64,000 nt of DNA from positions 44,378,189-44,442,188 of the forward strand of contig CM042085.1 in assembly GCA_023512835.1 (NCBI GenBank). Direction: 5' to 3'. The DNA comes from Taxillus chinensis. Its lineage: Eukaryota; Streptophyta; Magnoliopsida; Santalales; Loranthaceae. The notes under the pieces were generated by a model that saw nothing but the letters and a program-made list of their open reading frames with translations, searched no databases and was not told the DNA's origin. Of this stretch, positions 55,153 to 64,000 are shown piece after piece; position 1 is the stretch's first letter, and each line of letters opens with the position of its first letter. The translations under genes were made by a program, and so were the position numbers.

Positions 55153-56840
55153 TGTTGAAGACCTTGATTAGGATCAGCAACTAGCTAGAGAAGGATTACA
55201 GAATACCCAACTACAGCAAAGGATTGAGTAATTATGTGAAAAAGCCGAAAATAAGTATAAACCTACAATATGCCAGGTTTATAATTGCCGATGGCAACCA
55301 TCTGAATAATCTGAATACGTAATTATCATGGACAAGGCCCATTCTACGAGCAGGCGACTATCTAGGAATTAAAAACTTAATCCGATTGGGAAGCTATAAT
55401 AAAATTCTAAAATACCATAACTCAAATTAAATAAAGGAAAGTAATAAAAGAAAAGACTTCCAATACGATAAGGAAAGTAAATATAAGAAGAATCTCAACG
55501 ATAGAAGATATCTTACGTAACACGATACGTGCGCGTGGCGCGTGTCACGACGGTTCTAATCATTTCCCCTCCCTTGAAAGCCGCACTTGTCCTCAAGGGA
55601 AAATTGGGAAAAGCATTCTACGTCAAAAGTAGAACGCCCCGTTAATCCCAGGAAACCCATAATCCTTTATAAATTCCCGACTTCCTTGCTTGTAGAATCT
55701 CCTTGCCTCCGGCTATCCCAAAATTAAACTCACTAAAACCCAAACGCGGTCTCGTTTTTGTGTGAGTTCTGCCAGCGTCTCCGGCTTGTGGAACACTTTT
55801 GCAAATAGGGATGATCGAGTGATAACAAGGATTGGCTTTAGAGGGTTGAACGTCGATCGGTCCGATTATGAAGGCGCGTTGTTGGGAACAATTACTGGCC
55901 CGGTGCGTCTTGCGTTGAGGGCACCCCCTAATGGACATAATCAGGGACAAGATCATGTTGTTGAGAGGCTATTCAATGGTGATGGCCTTGTTGACTTTGG
56001 ACTTGGGCATCTTTTATTTCTGGTAGAGGAAATCGAAAGGAATCAAGAACTCAAGTTAGAGTTGGGTCGCCTGATCCATTTAAGATGAGTCACCGAGTAG
56101 AACTCGGCCTCATTTGTGATTATTGTGAGCTCCGAAAACATGGTTCATCTTTAAAAAAACTTGAAATATCTTTCACCTCTGTGAAGTTTGTTGTGACCTA
56201 CCATATGTCCTTTGAAATATGCAAATCCTATAGGATCTTTACACTGTATCACGAATAATCGGTCATTTCGATTAAGTACTGTCTTGGAATCGAACCATCT
56301 TTGCTAAAGTTATCGAAAGCTCTATCGTAAATTCTCCGGGCTTCAATCGTTGCGTATTTCCGTCCTTACCTCCTCCTCCGCATTGCTTGATGAAAGAACG
56401 CGAGATAAAATTGAGAAATCCTAATGAAGATCTCTCATAAGCCCGGTGTTGAAAGACCTTGATTAGGATCCGACAATAATCTAGAGAAGGATAACCAAAT
56501 ACCCAGCCTCTAGCCCAACGATTCAAACCAATTAACCTGAAAAACCTGAAAATAAGTATAAACCATAATATGAGAGTTTATAATTATCGATAGCAATAAT
56601 GCCGAATACGTAATTGTAACGCCAACGAGGCCTATTTATAGGCAAATGACTATCTGGAATTGAAAACTTAATACGATTAGGAAAGCATATTAAAATACCA
56701 AAATCCCCTAATACGAATTAAATAAAGGAAAGTAATAAAAAGGAAAGATTTTAATCCGATAAAGAAAGTAAATATAAGAAGAATTAAGCGATAGAAGATG
56801 CTTGTATGTACCGCGATCCGTTTCTATTAGCGATATCAAG
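55153..56840 (-). mobile_element. Gypsy J, internally deleted LTR element
   Basis: Direct repeats 55,153-55,562 and 56,447-about 56,840 (about 400 bp; shared CTTGATTAGGATC, AAGTATAAACC, TACGTAATT and AAATAAAGGAAAGTAATAAAA) are LTRs. Next to the left one the minus strand encodes LEDKCGFQGRG and then a GGGAGGGGAAATG purine tract, the usual 3' end of gypsy pol and polypurine tract. Only 0.88 kb lies between the LTRs, with no pol core, so nearly all coding sequence is deleted. Confidence 0.7.
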
Positions 56841-56989
56841 CAATTCGTCAAGGTGTCCATGCCTTACTTAAATTCCTAGCTGACTTAGATATCGATGCTC
56901 CTGATTCCTCTAATGGTCTCGACCTCCTCTCTGTCGATATCATTTGTCATATTAGTGAAATTATCATTGAAACACCTGATGGGTAGAAT
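56841..56989 (+). other. Short protein-like open stretch, unassigned
   Basis: One plus-strand frame reads QGVHALLKFLADLDIDAP then SVDIICHISEIIIETPDG and a stop. Composition looks like real helical protein, opposite in strand to the copia H coding around it. I do not recognise the family. It may be a captured exon fragment or chance. Confidence 0.3.
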
Positions 56990-57250
56990 AAAAAATTACA
57001 AAAGCGATTAAGAGTTTGGTAATTTGATTAATGGAAAGAAGGTTATTAGAGATATTATGAACAAGTAAAAGTAATGACAAAGAAGAATAGGTGAAAGGAA
57101 GATACTCCGACTCCAAATTGGCATGAGTTCCATTAGTAACTATGAGACTTAACTAACAAGGATCAGAGAAGTAATTAGAGAGAGATTATTAGTCGTATGA
57201 TCAGTAGCTCGAAATCAATAACCTAAGTATTACCAATAGAAAAGTAAGGC
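56990..57250 (-). pseudogene. Copia H protease and pre-integrase segment
   Basis: The minus strand near 57,190-57,215 encodes a DSGATDHMT-like motif (here RATDHTTNN), followed by IVTNGTHANLES, YLPFTYSSLSLL and NLLSINQITKLL, matching the usual copia order of protease active site, VKLADG-like and NLISISKLTK-like segments. The active site is altered. Confidence 0.6.
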
Positions 57251-57825
57251 GATTGAGAAGCCCCTCCGCTATACACGAGTAGCATTGAGAAGCAAAGGAT
57301 CTGGTCATTGGATCTATTTGATTTGCAACCGATGAATACTTGACCGAAGAAATCACATACACCAAGCTCCTAAGGAAGATGTTGACACATATCCGCTATT
57401 AATAACGGACATGAAACCAAAGACGCACACTTGGAACCACCCCATGCCGAATAACACCAGAGTGATTGGTGAAGTCATTCTGTCAAGCGTATGCAACATC
57501 TAACAATGCCAATGGCAAAATCTCGACGTGAGGCAACAAAGTCAACAATAGCGTCGCTTGCTAATGAGGCGATACTAGCATCGGAGCTTCGCAATCATCG
57601 GATACTCTCCACCTATAGCTACTCGATCGGTGGCGTAGGGCTGCGTGACGATGATGTCCCGCAACGGATAAGGCACCGGACGATGGAGGCGACAACTTAG
57701 CGATGATGATAAACGCAAACTAAGAGCTAGAAAGCAACCAAAAACTCTCACTCGGTAGCAACGAGCTAAACCGCGCTAAAACTAAGTCGGCCTGACTAGT
57801 GGCAACGGTAACACGATAGGCGGCG
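57251..57825 (-). other. Copia H gag/leader remnant left of gypsy K
   Basis: No gag core is recognisable. The right part (57,560-57,820) is CG-rich with GGCGAC and CACCGG words, resembling the leader of copia D. It continues on the other side of K at 63,261-63,388. Confidence 0.45.
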
Positions 57826-58202
57826 TGTCACGGACCGAGGCTTATCTGAGTCTATGTTGGCCATTTTGGGGTATTTCCCTTTGTAAAGTGTTGTCTTAGC
57901 TTATAGAGTAAGTTGTAGAAATTTTAGATTTCGATCATATATGATGTCTCCGGCGACATGCCGGAAAGGTATTAACATCCTATGTGGGGAGTGATGTTGT
58001 AAAACTTTCGGCGTTATCTGATCGTTTGTTACCTCGTTTAAATCGATCTTATTAGTGACTTCCACACGCAAATGCTTTACAACGGATCGATGGGTTCCGA
58101 TTCGAATGCGCCGAGTTAGGGCGAACTGGCGTTCCTTCGTACGGGTGGGAACTAGGTGCCTTACGCTGATTAGGCTACTTAAAAAAAGTAGCACACGTGA
58201 CA
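57826..58202 (+). repeat. 5' LTR of gypsy K
   Basis: Starts TGTCACGGACCG and ends ACACGTGACA, homologous to 62,870-63,260 (shared AAGTGTTGT, AGCTTATAGA, ATTTTAGATTTCGATC, GTGGGGAGTGATGTTGTAAA and TGCTTTACAACGGATCGATG). Confidence 0.85.
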
Positions 58203-58204
58203 AG

Positions 58205-58215
58205 TGGTATCGAGC
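58205..58215 (+). other. Primer-binding site of gypsy K, one base short
   Basis: TGGTATCGAGC again lacks the A of CAG in the initiator methionine tRNA site, exactly as in copia C, though the two elements are unrelated. Confidence 0.8.
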
Positions 58216-58270
58216 ACGCGGTTGGTCTCAAGTTACGTTGGAATAATCAAAACTTCGAGACGGTGTAAAA

Positions 58271-61200
58271 ATGACAAACGGATGCTTTGTCATTAGTAAT
58301 GGCGACCACAAGGCAGCCAAGGAGCACCACGTTAAGGAACGGAGGAGAGACGAGTCCGTTTCGGGAGAAACATGTCCCCGTGGAGAGTCGACTAGCCTAA
58401 GTGGAGTTGGCGTTAGCCGAGCAGATGGAGGTGGTCGAGAGCACAAAAGCATCGAAAAATTTGGACTCGGGTGAGAAAGCTTTGGGAGGATGCACGGAGC
58501 TTCTCAGCTCCCTCATGGATGACGTGAACTCTCGATTCGAGGGCCTGAAGGGTTATCTCATGTCCCGATCTTAGCGTCGAGAGAATCAAAGAGATCAAGC
58601 GGATTGGTCTACATGCAAGATGGCGGTCACCCGAGGTGGCGTTGGTGGCCAGTCCGACTCCGAAATCGACGTGCTGAAGCCTTAGACCTATCTTTGGGTC
58701 CAAGGAATGCGAGGGAGTTAAACAACTTCCTGGACCCTGGGCTTAATTCGATCCGTGAACATCGTCGACGAGGCAAAGAAGTGAAGGCCGCTCCCTTATA
58801 CTTAGTCGATCTGGCATGGTGTGGTGGAGGCGGCGTATCCTGGGGAAAGAGTGCGGCCTATCTGTCAGTGATGGCGGGTGGATTTGGGGCCGGAGATCAA
58901 GGCCCGGATCCATCCCCGAATACGGAAAACCGTGACCGGCGAAACCTGACCGCCGCACCCACAAGGGCACGGTGCGGGAATGCGTCCGTGAATTTTCCGG
59001 GCGATAGTGGAGATCCGGATATGTGCGCGAAGGATTCCCTATCTTCCTCGTGGACGGATTACGACAATGCGCGAAATTGGAATCGAGGCGAAGAAATGTG
59101 CGGGACCGGCGTCGGCCGTGGCGATGGCCAAAACGCTCGTCAAATACGGAAGCCGGAGAAAACCACCGATTCTTCGTCGACTTCCAAGGCGAGCAGTTCC
59201 CCAAGGAGAAACGTGAGGAGACCCAGGTGAAGGAAAGGGAGACCACCCGGCCAAATCCCCAAGGACTTTCCCCAAAACAACCGCGAGAATGTGGTTCCCG
59301 GGACGGGGAGAAGCCAAAGATCTCCTTTGTTTCCTTTGTGAAGGCCCTCACGAAATCGTTTGAGTGCCAAGCGCTCGCAGCTCCCGCGATGATCACTGAA
59401 GACGAAGGAGGAGGCGAGGGATCCAAGACTTGGTTTCTGCAACTCTAAGAATACGTCAAAGCGAGGTGAAGGTGCCACCATCCGGAAGACGAGAAGGGAC
59501 GCGTATGCGTGCTGTTAAGTGACAACATGACCCAAGGCCTTGGTGGACACGGTCCGACGACGACTTCGCTGAGGTGAAGAAGCTGCGTGAGCGGATAACT
59601 GACAAGGAAGAAAGATGCGGTAGAAAGCGGTGATAACTCCACCTCGATCAATCAAGCGTGGCTCGAGTGTCGAGCTAAGTAACATTGGCAGTGGAGAGGC
59701 AAAGGTGAATCTAAACCGTGCTCCGATGGTGGCCCTCCCATGGTCTTTGGGGATGGAGTTCGTTGACCCGGTCTGGCAATTCAATTCCTCTTCACCTAAT
59801 GTCGTCTGGACGCGAGGAAAACGTCATGGTGAAGGCCATCACGGAAGAAGAGCTCAAGTGAGTCTCTTCTGGCGCTCACTGTCCCAAGGGTTAGGCGGTG
59901 GGAGCAAGCCTTCATTGCTATGGTGAAGGAAGGATGCCCAGTGTTGGGGAGGAGCCCCCAGCCGAAGTGAAGGCCGGTCTGAAAAGTTTGGGACGTTATG
60001 CCACCGAACTCCCAAACGACTTCCGCCCGAAGCGGAGGTGGACCCTAAGATCGGCCCAGAAGCCATGTGAAACTACTACGTGATACCTATCGGATAGCAG
60101 CCACGGAGTTGGAGGAACCGAAAACAAGCGAAAGACTTGTTGGATGCCGTTAATTAGGCCATCAAAACGCATTGGAGCTCTGTGTTATTCGAAAAGAAAC
60201 GCGATGGGCCGATGCGACTAGCGTTGACCATAAGTATTTATACAAGATAACGGTGAGCAGCTATCATCCCACTTCATATCGGCATCTTTGATCAACTTGG
60301 TGCTGCGAGATGGTTTCGCAAGCTGACTTACGGTCGGGATATTGGCGAGTGTGGATAACTTGAAGGTAATGAGGCAAAGGCGGTGTGCGTCGAAAATATG
60401 GCTCTTTCGAGTTCTTGGTGATGCCACTTTGGCCTCTAAAGCCTTGACCATTTTCTCGTTGATGAGCAGGATCTTGAAGCCATACTTGGAGCCGATTCGT
60501 TGTGGTATACCTTGATGACATTGTCGGTAATAGCAAAACCTTGGAGGAACCTGAGGCGCATCTACAACGGGTTTTCGAATCGTGGGGAGAACCCGACTCT
60601 TTGTGAAGAAGGAGAAATGTGACTTTGAGAAGAAGGAAGTGCCTAGCTTTGGGTCGCATTATCGGTGGCGGCAAGTTGAAGATGAATAACTTGAAAGTGT
60701 TGCCCGTCAAGGAATGGGAAGGCCCTAGAAAGTCCCCGAAAATCGTTCCTCGTGGCTTAGCTAACTTCTATAAAAGATTAAATCCTTGGCTATTATACAC
60801 ATTCTTTGCACCCTTTAACGGAACTATTAAAGAAGAACAAGACTTGGGTGTGGGATGATGCTTGAAGAAGGCATTAGAGGGAGACAGTAATGACGGACGG
60901 TGATAGCCTTTGCCGGACCATACCTGACCTTCACGAAGTTAGCACGAATCTTGGACTTTGCGTGATGGAGTTGTCACAGAGAGGGGCATCACATAAGCGT
61001 ATGAAAGCGGGAAACTTCGATAGCACCGAGACAGTATGCGGTGCGCTGAAAAGGGAGATAGCGACGATTATGCGTGCCTTCGGGTGTAGAGGCATTACTT
61101 GCTATGGATCCCGAGTTAGGTAGTGAAGGCAGAATCATTATGAGTTATTTGCAGCAGAAAGGCTTAGCTTTCAGAAGCAAAGCGCGGTAGCGAAATTTCA

Positions 61201-62868
61201 CAAGCGGAATTTGACTTTGTGCTCGAATGCGAGCCGGGCACAAATAATGTAGTGGCCGATGCAGCAGCAAGTCGAAGGCGGAACTCGCGGCCATTAGCCC
61301 GACCCACGATTCCCCCTGGTGGACAAAGCTGAAGGGAAGGAATGGAGCACGATCCATTAGCCAAGTCCTTGGTGGAATGCGTCGAAAGTTGGGAAGACCC
61401 GGCGATTTTGGCTAAGGGATGGCTTAACCACGTTTTCGAGTGGAAACGGGTGTACGTTCCTAAATGAGAAAAGTTTGAGGAGAGATATCGTGTGAGAATG
61501 TCACGACTCGCGGTGGGCTGGCCATCCACGGGTCGATCGTACCTTGACGTTGGTGGAGGGCAGACTGCTATGCGGCCTCGGCCATACGAGGGACGTCCGA
61601 GTGTACGTGAGGACTTGTCTTGTGTGCCGACAAGACAAGATAGAGAATACGGCGATCGGCGGGATTTGTTAGAACCTTTACTACTCAGAAAAGACCTTGG
61701 AAAGTGTTTCGATGAACCCCGTTGCTTGTCTCCCGAAATCCAGAAGGATGCGGTGGAAATCGTTGTGGTGGTTGTTGAATTCTCTAAGTATGGAGTTTTC
61801 ATTCCGGCTCCAAAGAATGCACACGGCGAACGACATGGCCATTGTGTGAGTATGTGGTGAAATGCGGGGCATTCGCAACTGATCGTGGTGATCGGGATTC
61901 ACGATTATTTAGGCGGTTTTTAGACCAGAAGTGTTAGAATAATGGGTTGGTTTAAAACTTTGTGGAGAAGTTTTCACCCACAAACGAGCGGCCAAAATGA
62001 ACGTGTCGATAGCTTCTTGGGCTGTACCTGTGAGGCTTATGTGAGTGTCGATCGAAGAGATTGGACAGGATTCACCCGGACATAGCCCGATTCTCGCCCT
62101 CCAAGCTGCGAAGAAGCGAGTCCGAAACGAGAGCAGATTCCGAGACCTTCATGACTAAGCCTCCCCGTGCCTATTAATGGCAAGGGCAATCAACAGGGGG
62201 TACCTTTGGAAAGAGCCCCGCGAGCGTTCCAAGTTTCGCAGCAAAGGATGGCATGAACCAGAGACGGATCAGCCTAGCTTTACTTGCGAAGGCGGGGAAG
62301 AAGATGAGAAGTGGGCGGATCAACAAAAGGAACGCTTGGAGATTTCGGGAAGGAGGCATGGTGATTCTCGAAGCTCGCCCCCGCGCCAAACGAAAGCACT
62401 CGGACGATTGCATGGGGTTTGGTGCACCGATATGAAGGGCCTTTCAAAGTCCTTAAGAGAGTTGGGAAGGTGCAATACAAAGTTGAACCTCGTAGTGGCA
62501 AACACAAGCGTCCGATGTTAAGCGTTAGTTTCTTCGAAGCCTTACCACAAAGACTTGGAAGATGCGAGTGGTTCATAGGTGATGGGAACACCAAGCAACC
62601 ATCAGCTAGCTCCAGGGCCTACGACAAAGAGATAGAGAAAATCCGTTCTCTTGAGTCGTGCCAAGAGAGCGTGAAGCGGCGGGGTGGTTGCGTAAAATAG
62701 AAGAACGAGCCGGTTGAAGCGGGAGCCGGGAGAAGGAAGAGGATGCGGGCAATTCTCGAAAGAGATTGAAGAGTGGCGGGAAGAAGCCGAGCATTACGTC
62801 CGGCGGGTTAGGCAGTTCGAGACCCGAAGACGCAGTGAGGACGGCTATGAAAATCGGGTGGGGGGAGA
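58271..62868 (+). pseudogene. Gypsy K gag-pol with chromodomain, decayed
   Basis: Gag is only vaguely visible (58,300-59,450; no knuckle found). RT starts around 59,935-60,240 (AVDHKYLYK-like end at 60,235); the catalytic YLDDIV is at about 60,505-60,525; KKEKCDF-like, LGRIIGGGKLKM and GLANFYKRL follow at 60,610-60,785. The RNase H end is ...PGTNNVVADA at 61,235-61,263. Integrase: LLEPL (61,660), VVEFSKYGVFIPAP (61,770-61,812, first D replaced), VIGIHDYLGGF standing where SDRDPRFTGRF is expected (61,890) and FHPQTSGQNERV (61,970-62,010). C-terminal GLVHRYEGPFKVLKRVGKVQYKVE (62,410-62,490) leads to chromodomain pieces (AYDKEIEKI; KEIEEWREEAEHYVRRV at 62,755-62,810). Frame shifts occur every 100-250 bp. 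Confidence 0.8.
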
Positions 62869-62869
62869 A

Positions 62870-63260
62870 TGTCACGGACCGGGAAGACAGATGCAGCATG
62901 CGAGCCCGTTTTAGGGTATTTATCTTTGTGAAGTGTTGTAGTAGCTTATAGAATAAGTTGTAGAGATTTTAGATTTCGATCGGGTATGATGTCTCCACAG
63001 CGGCCTTAGCCGGAAAGGGTATTCACATCTATATGTGGGGAGTGATGTTGTAAAGCTTTCGAAGCATTAATCACAAATCATTTGTTGCCTTAGGGACCAT
63101 CGATCTTCCAGTGACGGATTCCACCCCACGAATGCTTTACAACGGATCGATGGGTTACGATCCAAATACATGATTAAATTTGTGCCAAGCGTTCGAGCCA
63201 GTACGGGTAGGAGCTAGGACGCACGGGTTAAATAGCTATAAGAAGCTGGGGACCGTGTGA
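62870..63260 (+). repeat. 3' LTR of gypsy K
   Basis: Preceded by the polypurine tract GGGTGGGGGGAGAA (62,856-62,869). About 390 bp, somewhat diverged from the 5' copy with several small indels. The end GTGTGA is imperfect compared with GTGACA in the 5' LTR. Confidence 0.85.
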
Positions 63261-63388
63261 GCGGCTTCAGCATCGAAATAGCGAGAGGCGACTAGAGAAG
63301 ATAATAGCGTCCCGCATGAAAGAGCTAAAACTGCTTGGGGGGGTGCTACGGTGGTAGCTTTTTCTAATTAGGGTTAGGCTCACGATGC

Positions 63389-63564
63389 AAATTAATCTGA
63401 AAGAATATAGAGAAAAATATTTCTTTCTTATTATTTTTGTTGAGAGATGAGGAAATTCCATTACACAAATATATACCTGACAAAGAATACACAAAAAGCT
63501 GACTAAAACCACATCAAATAATTACAAATATTAACAATTTAGAATAAAGAAAACTTATTCCGAC
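63389..63564 (-). repeat. 5' LTR of copia H
   Basis: Sister of 51,013-51,193. On its left, GGCTCACGATGCA (63,377-63,389) stands where the PBS complement GGCTCTGATACCA is expected, so the site is damaged. The right flank is the second copy of the 170-bp host duplication. Confidence 0.7.
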
Positions 63565-63572
63565 TAACAATT

Positions 63573-63742
63573 TGAAAAAATTTTGGCTTTACTTAAAGTG
63601 TGCATTTTTAATAAATATTGACTTGTCCAATGACAATGTCCTTAAAATGCATAACTAACAAATACTTAATAAACTAATTTAAAAAACTCAAATTCACATT
63701 ATGTCATTATAGAACACATAAGATATAGGTTGTCTGGTTAAA
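63573..63742 (+). repeat. Flanking duplication, right copy
   Basis: Match to 50,847-51,012, same orientation, directly outside the H 5' LTR. The sequences beyond (50,846 and leftwards; 63,743 and rightwards) do not match each other. Confidence 0.75.
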
Positions 63743-64000
63743 CACTCTCTTCGATGAAAAGACATGTTTATCGTGTATGAAATTTAAAACAATTAAACTA
63801 TAAGTTTGGTTTTATCCATTAAAGCGCAAGTTAACCCTCCTTCCTGAACCAGGATGATTGCAAAACACTTGTTTAAAGTGCATGTTAAAAGTGAACTTGA
63901 TAAAAATTCAGGTGTGAAGTTCTTCAAGGTGCACAAGTGGTTTAAAAAAAATCATAAGGCTTTCAAAGAAATGAAAGGTTTTTAACAAACTTCCGAAGAA
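63743..64000. other. No gene at the right edge
   Basis: AT-rich host DNA without a recognisable frame or repeat in this window. Confidence 0.5.

Larger units (their letters stand above)
57826..63260 (+). mobile_element. Gypsy K, chromodomain Ty3/gypsy
   Basis: A 5.4-kb element with LTRs of about 380-390 bp, PBS, one gag-pol region, chromodomain and polypurine tract. GCGGC at 57,820-57,824 and at 63,261-63,265 is an exact 5-bp target duplication, with one extra G (57,825) before the TG start. Size, LTR length and chromodomain sequence suggest a Galadriel- or Reina-like chromovirus. It lies in the copia H leader. Confidence 0.85.
51013..63564 (-). mobile_element. Copia H, split by gypsies J and K
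   Basis: A minus-strand Ty1/copia element: 3' LTR (51,013-51,193), RT/RNase H (51,200-52,480), an unrecognised stretch (52,481-54,359), integrase (54,404-54,995), gypsy J, protease and pre-integrase (56,990-57,250), leader interrupted by gypsy K (57,251-57,825 and 63,261-63,376), degraded PBS and 5' LTR (63,389-63,564). The domain order is correct for copia when the two gypsies are removed. The gag is not recognisable. It is the oldest element of this block. Confidence 0.7.

Noticed and set aside
58604..59426. Long overlapping frames on both strands (208 and 227 codons)
   Set aside because: Composition is arginine/serine-rich on both strands and the stretch sits in the decayed gag of gypsy K; no independent gene is supported.
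1..64000. tRNA genes
   Set aside because: Candidates with TTCGA-like words lacked a matching acceptor stem or B box; the tRNA-like matches are retroelement primer-binding sites.

Overview
The window is repeat-dense eukaryotic DNA from a flowering plant nuclear genome. The evidence is nested Ty1/copia and Ty3/gypsy LTR retrotransposons of plant lineages (Sirevirus-type copia, chromodomain gypsy), a Tourist-like MITE, long dinucleotide microsatellites and an intron-containing relic of a plant ferroportin gene. I see no prokaryotic gene organisation, CRISPR array, rRNA or tRNA gene. The species cannot be named from what is visible.

Layout. 1-27,952 is a three-deep nest. Sirevirus-type copia A (1-1,412 and 27,340-27,952) is split by gypsy B, a minus-strand Tekay/Del-like chromovirus (1,413-27,339, LTRs of about 1.65 kb). 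B is split by copia C, a 12.6-kb plus-strand Sirevirus-type element (12,457-25,104, LTRs of about 1.18 kb) carrying an extra env-like region after pol. B is also broken by copia D (minus, 6,518-10,297) and by a lone LTR, E (5,010-6,517). 27,953-32,332 holds two truncated copia elements, F (minus) and G (plus). 32,333-36,228 holds an antisense remnant of a DUF7745/plant-mobile-domain type protein, a GC-rich degenerate minisatellite and a Tat-like LTR end. 36,229-42,017 holds old LTR fragments and a terminal-inverted-repeat element with long GA tracts.

43,483-46,413 (minus) is the only recognisable host gene: a ferroportin/IREG (SLC40A) relic with seven exons visible, no first exon, in-frame stops and frameshifts. 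A Tourist-like MITE lies upstream of it. 51,013-63,564 is copia H (minus, LTRs of about 180 bp), itself split by an internally deleted gypsy J (55,153-56,840) and by K, a plus-strand chromodomain gypsy (57,826-63,260). A 166-170 bp host segment is present on both sides of H.

No coding region here is convincingly intact. Almost every frame is interrupted, and many lesions have the same form: CAG or CTG expected from the sister copy or from a conserved site appears as CG, CGG, CTCG or CGTG. It occurs at primer-binding sites, at three LTR starts and between sister repeats, so part of the apparent decay may be systematic consensus error at methylated CHG sites. I did not find a new biological system. 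The most useful observations are this lesion pattern, the covarying polypurine hairpin of the Sirevirus elements, the tandem array inside the C LTRs, the flanking duplication around H and the ferroportin relic.
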